This document shows positions 8,718-15,017 of a stretch of DNA of 19,042 nt, in pieces; the stretch's first letter is position 1, and the number at the start of each line of letters is the position of its first letter. Made by a program: the position numbers and the translations under genes. A model generated the notes under the pieces. That model saw nothing but the letters and a program-made list of their open reading frames with translations. It was not told where the DNA came from and did no database searches. Source of the stretch: Candidatus Omnitrophota bacterium (GTDB taxonomy: Bacteria; Omnitrophota; Omnitrophia; Omnitrophales; Aquincolibacteriaceae); NCBI GenBank assembly GCA_023819025.1, contig JAMWDC010000002.1, positions 1 to 19,042 of the forward strand, written 5' to 3'.

Positions 8718-8745
8718 GAGCCATGATCCAATCATAACATCCGAT

Positions 8746-10359
8746 ATGAATATTTACCTCAAGAAGCGCAAAAGGATCCTCAAAAAAATCTTGGTCGGCT
8801 TTTCCCTTTTTGCGTTGGGTACGATTTCTCTTTATTTATGCTCGTTTATTTTAAGGCTTTATCTCCCGGCTTCTTGGCTGACGCAGCCTGCCTTATCGAT
8901 CCTGATCGTTACGGTCATTTTCCTCATTGCTTACAAACCTCTGGATCTTGCCTTTTCCCATTTGTTTAGAAATTTTCTGTTCAAAAAGAAAAGTACCCGG
9001 CAGATGACGCTCATGAACCTTGCCGAAGAGCTACCGCTTATCCTGGATTTACAGGAACTCGGCAATCTGATCGTCAATACCTTCGGCGATGTTCTTCAGC
9101 TAAAGTCTGCGGTCCTTTTGGTTCAAAATCGTGTCCGGAATGATTTTGAAATCGTGTCCGCGTATGGTTGGAATATCACGGATGCCCGCCGGGTGCGGAT
9201 ATCTCAGAATTCCCCTTTGACGGAATTGATCCGCACCGCGGGGGCCCAGGTCCTTGTCCGGGATCGCGTGATCCGTGTGCTGACATGGCAGGAGGCCAAC
9301 TGCTTATCCTGTGAATTTGACAAATTGCACGCGGCTTGGCTGGTACCTTTGTTTGTCCGGGAGGAGCTGATGGGCGCCATTGGATTTTCGGTGGACAACC
9401 AGAGTTGCATCTTTGATGAATCCGATTTTCAGATCTTTCGGGAATTTGCTGCCAAAGCCGCTGTATGTGTCCGCAATGCCCTGAGTGTGCTTGAACTAAA
9501 GATTGCCAACGAGGAACTTCAGGATGTCCAGTCCCAGTTGCTGCAAAATACAAAACTTGTCGCCATTGAACAATTGGCAACCGGGATCGCCCATGAAATC
9601 CATAATCCCTTGACAATCATCTCGGGGAAGGCCCAGGTCCTCCTTTTACAAAAGGACCGCAAAGTGATTGATGAACGTGTTGAAGAGGTCCTTAAGACGA
9701 TTGTGAAGCAAACCAAACGTGCTGCCGATATTACTAGAAAGCTGCTTATGTTTTCGCAGAGATCGGGTACGCCCAAGGAATTACTTTCCTTAGAGCATGT
9801 ATGGGATGATACGCTGGCGTTGGTGTCTTATCAGACGTCCTTGGAAGGTATCCAGATAATTAAGTCCGTCGGTCCGGGCATCCCGCTTTTCTATGCCAAT
9901 GTTCATGAATTACGGGAGGTCTTTCTTAATTTAATTTTGAATGCCGTCCAATCCGTGGGATCTCAGGGAGAAATTCGGATTGAGATGAACTATCAAGCAG
10001 GCGAACAAATCATCGAAATTCGTGTTGCGGATTCGGGGTCGGGAATTCCACCGGAACATATCGGCAAACTTTTTGATCCTTTTTTTACGACCCGGCACGA
10101 TTCGGTCGGTTTGGGTCTGTTCGTTACCAAACAGATTGTCCACGGATATGGGGGGTCGATCCGGGTCGAAAGCCAGCCAGGTCAAGGATCGATTTTTTTG
10201 ATTCGTTTTCCGTATGTGGAATCATTCGAATCGGTGTCATCGAGAAGGGATGCGTCTTATTCCTTATTTCCAAGCGGAGGAGGCAGGGATTTTACAACCC
10301 CTCAGGGTGTTCCTTCGGTTAGAGAGGCAAAATCCCCGACGGGAGACGGTTCGTCATAG
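8746..10359 (+). CDS. Membrane-bound sensor histidine kinase with GAF-like domain
   Basis: A 537-residue sensor kinase. Two membrane segments (about residues 15-35 and 42-63) form a short hairpin with almost no periplasmic loop, so the signal is probably sensed in the membrane or cytosol. A GAF-like region follows (about 85-250), with CLSCEF in its middle. A coiled linker then leads to the HisKA domain with the phospho-accepting His283 in GIAHEIHNPLTIISG. The ATPase domain has the N-box FLNLILNAVQSV, G1 ADSGSGIPP, F-box FDPFFTTR and G2 GLGLFVTKQI. The domain ends at RFPYVES; a serine/glycine-rich tail of about 45 residues follows with no recognised domain. ATG 8746 is chosen over an in-frame TTG at 8716; neither has a clear ribosome site. 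A lone receiver and an HD-GYP gene follow, so all three probably form one pathway. Confidence 0.92.
   Translation: MNIYLKKRKRILKKILVGFSLFALGTISLYLCSFILRLYLPASWLTQPALSILIVTVIFLIAYKPLDLAFSHLFRNFLFKKKSTRQMTLMNLAEELPLILDLQELGNLIVNTFGDVLQLKSAVLLVQNRVRNDFEIVSAYGWNITDARRVRISQNSPLTELIRTAGAQVLVRDRVIRVLTWQEANCLSCEFDKLHAAWLVPLFVREELMGAIGFSVDNQSCIFDESDFQIFREFAAKAAVCVRNALSVLELKIANEELQDVQSQLLQNTKLVAIEQLATGIAHEIHNPLTIISGKAQVLLLQKDRKVIDERVEEVLKTIVKQTKRAADITRKLLMFSQRSGTPKELLSLEHVWDDTLALVSYQTSLEGIQIIKSVGPGIPLFYANVHELREVFLNLILNAVQSVGSQGEIRIEMNYQAGEQIIEIRVADSGSGIPPEHIGKLFDPFFTTRHDSVGLGLFVTKQIVHGYGGSIRVESQPGQGSIFLIRFPYVESFESVSSRRDASYSLFPSGGGRDFTTPQGVPSVREAKSPTGDGSS
10286..10355 (+). repeat. Nested inverted repeats at the end of the kinase gene
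   Basis: GGGATTTT (10286-10293) is the exact inverse complement of AAAATCCC (10329-10336). The second arm overlaps an alternative small hairpin TCCC-CGAC-GGGA (10333-10344), directly followed by another, GACG-GTT-CGTC (10345-10355), ending at the kinase stop codon. The first and second pairings exclude each other. This may be an intercistronic mRNA structure between the kinase and receiver genes. Confidence 0.35.
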
Positions 10360-10472
10360 GTTGGTGATTCAATCCCATGATGGATCGGTGGCTGGAACTT
10401 TATCGAGGTTTGTGCAAAAAGTGAAGCCGGAGGGGCGCGCATTCCTGCTCGGTTCAAAAGGGAGGGAGATCG

Positions 10473-10850
10473 ATGAAGAAATTGTTGGTCGTGGATGATG
10501 AGGTTGAAATCTGCGAATTTTTAAAGGCATTTTTTGAAGAGCGCGATTACGAAGTTCTTACCGCTCGATCAGGACCGGAGGCCCTGGAAGCGGTTGACAA
10601 TTTTCAGCCGCATGTGATCCTGCTTGACATTTTTATGCCCGGCGGGTTGGATGGTTTGGCGGTTTTGAAGCGCATTAAGGATCGATATCCGAATATTAAA
10701 GTTATCATGGTTACTGCGCTCGAGACTCGGGAGAAGATCGAAGAGGCCATGCGGTTTGGAGCCGATAATTATATTACCAAACCCCTGAGTCTGGAATATC
10801 TAGAAAAAGACGTGCAGGAAAAAATCGAAGTCCTTTCAGGCAACCGGTAA
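10473..10850 (+). CDS. Single-domain response regulator (CheY-like receiver)
   Basis: A 125-residue stand-alone receiver with no output domain. All phosphorylation-site residues are present: the acidic pair in VVDDE near the N-terminus, phospho-acceptor D52 in LLDIFMPGG, the switch threonine in MVTA and the lysine in ITKPLSLEYL. A purine-rich ribosome site (GGGAGGGAG, 10460-10468) precedes ATG 10473. It lies 113 bases after the histidine kinase and 33 bases before the HD-GYP gene. It is therefore likely to receive phosphate from that kinase and pass the signal by protein contact, possibly to the HD-GYP protein, which itself lacks a receiver domain. The partner assignment is inference from gene order. 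Confidence 0.95.
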   Translation: MKKLLVVDDEVEICEFLKAFFEERDYEVLTARSGPEALEAVDNFQPHVILLDIFMPGGLDGLAVLKRIKDRYPNIKVIMVTALETREKIEEAMRFGADNYITKPLSLEYLEKDVQEKIEVLSGNR

Positions 10851-10883
10851 CCTGTCGGCATCTCCTTCAAGGAGACGATGGCC

Positions 10884-12140
10884 ATGTTCGAACGCCGGCC
10901 AAAGAAAATCAATTATCAGACAGTTCTGCGTGACGTTGCCCGGAGCATGGTACGGCTGAAACGTCCCGAGCGCCTGCTCAAACTGATCACCCGTTATATT
11001 GACCGCGAGTTGGGATTATCCCATACCTCCCTTGTGGTTCTCGAAGAAACCAGGGACCGTTTTATTTTTGTGGATTCCAAAGGAAGCCGGCGTGTCCCGA
11101 TCGGTTTGATAAAATTCGAGATGAATCATCCCCTTGTTCTTTGGTTCCGTGCCGAAAAGGGGAAAGAGTTAAAATGTGAAGACTTTCTCCAGCGTTCCTT
11201 ATTGGCCAAGGGGCTTGCCAACGGTCGTTTAAAAATGCTTGTGCCCGAACGGCGCCAGCTGTATGAGAAAGTGAAAAAGGCGATGGATGATTTAAAAATC
11301 GAGCTGGCGATTCCGGGTTACTTCAAACGGACCTTGATCGGTTTGCTCCTTTTAGGGGAGAAAAAAGACAGAAAGCCATTTACGAAGTCGGAGATTTCTT
11401 TTTTTCAAACTCTTACCCAGGATTGTTCCATGGCGGTCAAGACCGCGGAATACCACCGGAGTCTGATCGATAAAAATGTCGAGCTGGAGAGGCAGTTAAA
11501 AGAAATTCACAATCTCCGGAAAAAAGAACAGGAAACTTACTATGAAATCATGCGTTCCTTGGCTCAAGAAGTCCACGCGAAAGACCCTCTGACTTATGGG
11601 CATATCAACGACGTGGAGTATCTCGGTCTGAAGACCGCCGAAGAGTTGGGATTGGATTTGACGGGACGGAAGCGGGACATTTTGTCTGCAGGACTGATCC
11701 TGCATGACGTGGGAAAGATCGGAATTCCGGATCAAGTACTCAAGAAACCGACTGGCCTTTCGGGAGAAGAGCGGGAGATCATGAAAACTCACGTCGATAA
11801 AGGGGTCAAGATCCTGGAACCCCTCACGAACTTTAAAGAGGTAATTGAGATTGTCCGGACCCATCACGAAAATTTCGACGGGTCGGGATATCCCTTGGGA
11901 CTGAAGGGAGACGCAATCCCCATCGAGGCCCGGATTGTTTCGGTCGTGGATGCCTTTCACGCGATTGTGACGTCTCGCTGTTATCGGTCTAACCGTTCCG
12001 TGGAACTGGCATTTGATGAATTGAAAAAATGTTCAGGTACCCAATTTGATCCCCAGGTGGTCGATGCGTTAATACGCATGGTCCACAAGGAAAAGGTACG
12101 ACGCGGCTCTGGCTTTTTTAATCTCTTCACCCCTTCGTAA
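10884..12140 (+). CDS. GAF/HD-GYP domain protein, probable cyclic-di-GMP phosphodiesterase
   Basis: A 418-residue cytosolic protein. Residues about 15-190 form a GAF-like sensor region, followed by a coiled coil (about 195-225) and an HD-GYP domain (about 225-405). HD-GYP enzymes hydrolyse cyclic-di-GMP to pGpG or GMP. The metal and catalytic motifs are present: H240 in TYGH, LHDVGK (H274, D275), MKTH, THH and DGSGYP. The late helix reads VVDAFHAIVTSRCYRSN where most members have a DALTSDRPYRKA-like sequence, so three usually conserved positions differ. AAGGAG at 10869-10874 is nine bases from ATG 10884 but only three from the in-frame ATG at 10878, so I use 10884. No receiver domain is fused, but a lone receiver gene lies immediately upstream. 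Hydrolytic activity is likely but not certain. Confidence 0.9.
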   Translation: MFERRPKKINYQTVLRDVARSMVRLKRPERLLKLITRYIDRELGLSHTSLVVLEETRDRFIFVDSKGSRRVPIGLIKFEMNHPLVLWFRAEKGKELKCEDFLQRSLLAKGLANGRLKMLVPERRQLYEKVKKAMDDLKIELAIPGYFKRTLIGLLLLGEKKDRKPFTKSEISFFQTLTQDCSMAVKTAEYHRSLIDKNVELERQLKEIHNLRKKEQETYYEIMRSLAQEVHAKDPLTYGHINDVEYLGLKTAEELGLDLTGRKRDILSAGLILHDVGKIGIPDQVLKKPTGLSGEEREIMKTHVDKGVKILEPLTNFKEVIEIVRTHHENFDGSGYPLGLKGDAIPIEARIVSVVDAFHAIVTSRCYRSNRSVELAFDELKKCSGTQFDPQVVDALIRMVHKEKVRRGSGFFNLFTPS

Positions 12141-12232
12141 CAAACAAATCGGTACCCATTCAAAAATGCAGCGTTCGGTCTGGCCGCCGTATTTGATAAA
12201 ATGTATTCCATAGAACAACAAGATTAAAAAAC

Positions 12233-12261
12233 TTGCCCTTTCTGAAGTCCCTCAGTATAAT
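12233..12261 (+). promoter_or_regulatory. Sigma70-like promoter for the dksA-lspA-lgt-rluD genes
   Basis: The -35 element TTGCCC (12233-12238, four of six consensus matches) and a perfect -10 element TATAAT (12256-12261) are separated by exactly 17 bases. The start of transcription would be near 12268, leaving a leader of about 64 bases before the zinc-finger gene. It lies in the 191-base gap after the HD-GYP gene, the longest gap in the window, which otherwise holds only an AT-rich stretch and the leader hairpin. No clear terminator precedes it. Confidence 0.75.
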
Positions 12262-12278
12262 TACGCCTTATTTTTGAG

Positions 12279-12305
12279 CCGGTGTGTTTTGAGAAAAAAG
12301 ACCGG
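12279..12305 (+). repeat. Imperfect hairpin in the dksA-like gene leader
   Basis: CCGGT (12279-12283) pairs with ACCGG (12301-12305), with an inner TTTT/AAAA pairing across a small loop and unpaired bases between. It falls between the predicted transcription start and the start codon at 12332. It is too weak and has no T-run to be a standard terminator; it may be a leader structure or chance. Confidence 0.3.
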
Positions 12306-12331
12306 GTATGCTTTAAGAAAAGGATATCCGA

Positions 12332-12808
12332 TTGCGATGGAAGAAAAACAGAGCTGAGAAGGACACGCAAACTGTCAAAGCCGGTGCCTTTATGAAGAGG
12401 AAAGCAAAAAACAAAATGTCAGGGCTTAAGAAAAAAGATCTTTTGCGTTTTAAAAAAATTCTGTCGACCGCACGGGCAAAAATTGTCGGAGAACTGGAAC
12501 ACCGGGAAGGCGATGTTCTTAACAAAAGCCAAAAGGAGGCTGCCGGTGATTTATCCGGTTATTCCTTCCATATGGCAGATATGGCCACGGACAATTTCGA
12601 TCGCGAGTTTAATCTTGGTCTGGCCTCCAGCGAGCAACAAAGTCTGAATATGATCGATGCCGCTTTACGGAAGATCGAAGAGGGAAACTATGGCGTATGC
12701 GAACAGTGCTCTAGGTCGATTTCCCCAAAACGGTTGATTGCCATGCCCTTCGCTCCCTTATGTATCAAATGTCAGGAAAATGAGGAGAAGAGAAAACGTC
12801 GCGGGTAG
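12332..12808 (+). CDS. DksA/TraR family C4 zinc-finger protein
   Basis: A 158-residue cytosolic protein of the DksA/TraR family, whose members bind the secondary channel of RNA polymerase and, in DksA itself, modulate transcription with ppGpp. A coiled-coil region (about residues 35-115) carries DMATDNFDREFNLGL, matching the acidic tip region. The C-terminal zinc finger has C123, C126, C144 and C147 (CEQC...CIKC). The N-terminus is strongly basic. The TTG start at 12332 has AAAAGGA at 12318-12324 with seven-base spacing; ATG at 12392 is an alternative giving 138 residues but has no ribosome site. The gene order ileS, this family, lspA resembles ylyA in Bacillus subtilis, so YlyA-like is a fair alternative label. 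Its 3' end overlaps the proposed lspA start. Confidence 0.9.
   Translation: MRWKKNRAEKDTQTVKAGAFMKRKAKNKMSGLKKKDLLRFKKILSTARAKIVGELEHREGDVLNKSQKEAAGDLSGYSFHMADMATDNFDREFNLGLASSEQQSLNMIDAALRKIEEGNYGVCEQCSRSISPKRLIAMPFAPLCIKCQENEEKRKRRG
12782..12787 (+). promoter_or_regulatory. Ribosome binding site for lspA inside the dksA-like gene
   Basis: GAGGAG, within a longer purine run to 12794, lies eight bases before an in-frame ACG at 12796. The next possible standard start (GTG 12904) is over 100 bases away, has no such site, and would remove the first membrane segment of LspA. This makes ACG 12796 the best-supported start. Confidence 0.5.
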
Positions 12809-13272
12809 TTTACCTCACGCTCTTAGTCAGCTCTGTTTTATTCCTGGATCAACTCAGTAAATATCTAGCCCTTCATTTTCTGCCTCCGGAAGATACGATT
12901 CCTGTGATCGCAGGCATTTTCCATCTAACACTCGTTAAAAATACCGGTATTGCATTCGGATTGTTCGGCCGCTACGATGCCCTCTTAAATATACTCATCC
13001 CGGTTAGTATCCTCATTTTATCTTTTGTCGGATTCCGAGCGTGTCTCCAAGCCACGAAGACGCAACCGCAGGTTCTGTCCATGACAATGCCTTATTGGGC
13101 CCTTGGATTGATCCTAGGAGGAGCGATCGGCAATTGGATCGATCGCGTTCGGTTCGGTGCGGTTATCGATTTTCTCGACTTTCGAGTTTGGCCGGTTTTT
13201 AATGTTGCCGATTCGGCCATTACGATCGGTGTGGGATTTTATTTTATCCTTTTGCTGAGAGCGAGGGAGTGA
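12796..13272 (+). CDS. lspA: Lipoprotein signal peptidase (signal peptidase II), apparent non-standard start
   Basis: Removes the signal peptide from diacylated prolipoproteins at the inner membrane. The open frame runs from 12784. It encodes the first membrane helix VVYLTLLVSSVLFLDQLSKY with the conserved D18-Q19, then VKNTGIAFG. GGAIGNWIDR, GAVIDFLDF (catalytic D125) and FNVADSAITIG (catalytic D139) complete the family signature. Starting at ACG 12796 gives 158 residues, a normal LspA length. No ATG, GTG or TTG exists in frame between the upstream stop (12781-12783) and GTG 12904; starting there would leave 122 residues without the first helix and DQxxK motif. Other explanations are initiation at CTG 12844, or an ATG changed to ACG by mutation or sequence error. 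It overlaps the upstream gene by 13 bases and the next gene follows closely. Identity is firm; the start is not. Confidence 0.9.
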   Translation, partial: TSRVVYLTLLVSSVLFLDQLSKYLALHFLPPEDTIPVIAGIFHLTLVKNTGIAFGLFGRYDALLNILIPVSILILSFVGFRACLQATKTQPQVLSMTMPYWALGLILGGAIGNWIDRVRFGAVIDFLDFRVWPVFNVADSAITIGVGFYFILLLRARE

Positions 13273-13277
13273 CGATT

Positions 13278-14024
13278 ATGTGGCCGACTTTTTTTTCAAT
13301 CGGGCCTTTGCATTTATACTCTTACGGTTCGGCGATCCTGGTGGGTCTTGTTATTTCACTTGTCCTCATGCTGCGGCGTGCCCGTAAGGATGAGTTTCCA
13401 ACAAGGGACGACGTGTTGGATCTGCTTTTTGTGGCCGTCCTTGCAGGTTTCATTGGTGCGCGCCTGGCCTACGTAATCGAGAATGGGGAATGGTACTATT
13501 TTCATCCGTTTCATATTTTTGCGGTGTGGGAAGGGGGTCTTATTTTTTATGGCGGCGTTTTGGGAGCCGTGTCTGTTCTTTTAATCTTCATGCGGCAGAA
13601 AAAAATACCCATTCGGCGTGCCTTGGATTTTCTTTCACCCTACGTAGCCCTCACACAAGCCTTCGGCCGAATCGGATGTTTTCTCAACGGTTGTTGCCGC
13701 GGGAAGGCCTGTTTTTTGCCCTGGGCCGTCCGGTTTCCCGGTGCGTCGGAACCGGTGCATCCCACCCAGCTTTATGAATCCGTTTTTGTTTTTTCCCTTT
13801 TTATTTTTTTGAATGTTCGTTATCCACGAAAAAGATTTGACGGTGAAATTACGGCCTTTTATTTTCTCATCTACAGCGCGGGAAGGTTTTTTCTGGAATT
13901 CTTGCGGGATACCGTTTTTGTCTGGGCTTATTTCACCGTCAATCAATGGATCAGTATCCTTATTTTTCTGGCGGCCTTCTTCTACTTATTAAAAAATTAT
14001 AGGAAACGAAAGAATCTGGCTTAA
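13278..14024 (+). CDS. lgt: Prolipoprotein diacylglyceryl transferase
   Basis: Transfers diacylglycerol from phosphatidylglycerol to the lipobox cysteine of prolipoproteins, the step before LspA, at the inner membrane. The 248-residue protein begins MWPTFFSIGPLHLYSYG, like most Lgt N-termini. It contains GFIGARLAYV, WEGGLIFYGG and the signature FGRIGCFLNGCCRGK (near residues 129-143). HPTQLYES (161-168) and AGRFFLEFLRD near the C-terminus follow, with about seven membrane segments. The essential arginines of GRIG and GRFFLEFLR are present. ATG 13278 has GGGAG at 13265-13269 at good spacing; the GTG at 13269 overlaps the lspA stop but has no room for a ribosome site. The adjacent lspA-lgt pair puts the first two lipoprotein maturation steps in one operon. 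Confidence 0.96.
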   Translation: MWPTFFSIGPLHLYSYGSAILVGLVISLVLMLRRARKDEFPTRDDVLDLLFVAVLAGFIGARLAYVIENGEWYYFHPFHIFAVWEGGLIFYGGVLGAVSVLLIFMRQKKIPIRRALDFLSPYVALTQAFGRIGCFLNGCCRGKACFLPWAVRFPGASEPVHPTQLYESVFVFSLFIFLNVRYPRKRFDGEITAFYFLIYSAGRFFLEFLRDTVFVWAYFTVNQWISILIFLAAFFYLLKNYRKRKNLA

Positions 14025-14036
14025 AGCAACTGTCCT

Positions 14037-14951
14037 GTGAGCGTTCAAGAGATTATCGTTGAGGAGAAAGATCGAGGGATCCGTCTCGATCTTTTTCTGG
14101 CCCGGATGCTTTCCCAAGGATTTTCCCGATCCCAAGTTCAAAAACTTATTCATGAGGGCGCAGTGCGGGTCGGCGGCCGTGAGGTCTTGTCTCATTATCG
14201 GGTCAAAGCCGGTGATCGGATCACGATGGAGTCGGGAACGAATGCCCCTGAAGAAACGCGTGCCGAGGATATTCCGATTGATATTATCTATGAAGATGCG
14301 GATTTAATCGTCGTCAATAAACCTGCCGGTATGGTCGTTCATCCAGCTCACGGGAATCCTTATCATACCCTTGTCAACGCCCTTCTATTTCATGTCCAGG
14401 AACTCTCGAAGTTGGGATCTCCGGTGCGGCCTGGAATCGTTCATCGCCTAGATAAGGATACCTCAGGACTTCTCGTGGTGGCCAAGAATGAACAGTCTCA
14501 TGCGGATCTTTCCCGACAATTCAAAAATCATACCATCGAGCGGGCCTATCAGGCTGTGGTTTACGGAGTTGTTCAGCACGACGAAGGTCTTTGTGAAGAA
14601 CCCGTCGGGCGCGCATTCCTGAATAGAAAAAAAGTCGTTGTCAAACCATCAGGCGGGAAATCTGCGACCACCTATTTTCGTGTCCTGAGGCGATTTCGAA
14701 AGGCAACCTTGCTTGAGGTTCGCCCCAAGACAGGCCGGACTCACCAAATACGGGTCCACATGAAACATCTGGGGCACCCAGTGCTGGGGGATGCGCTTTA
14801 CGGGATACCGTCTCAAACAATCGACCGCCAAGCCTTACATGCGTTTTCCCTGGGGCTCTGCCATCCGCGGACTCGGCAAAAGTGTTATTGGGAATGTCCG
14901 TTACCCGATGATATGAAGAAACTGATTGCCTCGCTTGAACAAGACCAGTAG
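14037..14951 (+). CDS. rluD: RluD/RluA family 23S rRNA pseudouridine synthase
   Basis: Converts uridines to pseudouridine in RNA; the RluD subgroup acts on helix 69 of 23S rRNA. The 304-residue protein has an N-terminal S4 RNA-binding domain (about residues 14-70, with SRSQVQKLIHEGAVRVGG). The catalytic domain carries VVNKPAGMVVHP and HRLDKDTSGLLVVAKN with catalytic D139. KTGRTHQIRVHMKHLGHPVLGD and the late LHAFSLGLCHPRT segment complete it. The start is GTG 14037, which gives the expected N-terminus but has no obvious ribosome site; it begins 12 bases after lgt. Following lspA is a common setting for this family (as ylyB in Bacillus). The exact target (RluD versus other RluA members) is inferred from the S4 domain and context. 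Confidence 0.93.
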   Translation: MSVQEIIVEEKDRGIRLDLFLARMLSQGFSRSQVQKLIHEGAVRVGGREVLSHYRVKAGDRITMESGTNAPEETRAEDIPIDIIYEDADLIVVNKPAGMVVHPAHGNPYHTLVNALLFHVQELSKLGSPVRPGIVHRLDKDTSGLLVVAKNEQSHADLSRQFKNHTIERAYQAVVYGVVQHDEGLCEEPVGRAFLNRKKVVVKPSGGKSATTYFRVLRRFRKATLLEVRPKTGRTHQIRVHMKHLGHPVLGDALYGIPSQTIDRQALHAFSLGLCHPRTRQKCYWECPLPDDMKKLIASLEQDQ

Positions 14952-14985
14952 TATTCTGAATATTCTGAGGGGACGGTCCCTATTT
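14952..14985 (+). repeat. REP-like palindrome with short direct repeats between rluD and the YugP-like gene
   Basis: TATTCTGA occurs twice (14952-14959 and 14961-14968), directly followed by the palindrome GGGACGGTCCC (14970-14980) and TATTT. I recall similar GGGGAC-GTCCC sequences as REP-type repeats near REP-associated tyrosine transposases in metagenomic genomes, but no second copy or transposase is in this window. It could also act as a weak terminator after rluD. Confidence 0.4.
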
Positions 14986-15017
14986 GTAGGATTCATCCCG
15001 AATCACGGAGGGAAGGT

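Noticed and set aside
8520..8735. Minus-strand open frame of 71 codons across the ileS-kinase gap.
   Set aside because: A third of it lies antisense to the conserved ileS zinc finger; no ribosome site or homology is apparent.
10325..10400. GGCAAA, a small hairpin and GACG after the kinase ATPase domain resemble part of a cyclic-di-GMP (GEMM) riboswitch, tempting next to an HD-GYP gene.
   Set aside because: The CAAAGCC stretch after GACG, the GAAA tetraloop and the second receptor stem are missing, and the match begins inside the kinase coding region. A covariance-model search could settle it.
10214..10498. Forward open frame of 94 codons spanning the kinase tail and the gap before the receiver gene.
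   Set aside because: It overlaps both flanking genes in another frame, shows no domain, and its start lies inside the kinase ATPase domain end.
11496..11960. Minus-strand open frame (154 codons) opposite the HD-GYP domain.
   Set aside because: It is a shadow of a conserved coding region, with no ribosome site or family resemblance.
12141..12232. Possible terminator after the HD-GYP gene.
   Set aside because: I found no GC-rich stem followed by a T-run; only weak pairings are present.
12784..12808. Programmed -1 frameshift fusing the dksA-like protein to LspA at AAAA 12793-12796.
   Set aside because: There is no X XXY YYZ heptamer and no clear stimulatory structure, and an internal ribosome site with an ACG codon explains the arrangement more simply.
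13110..13150. GCGATCG...CGATCGC inverted repeat in lspA.
   Set aside because: It encodes the conserved GAIGNWIDR motif, so codon choice on a conserved protein segment explains it.
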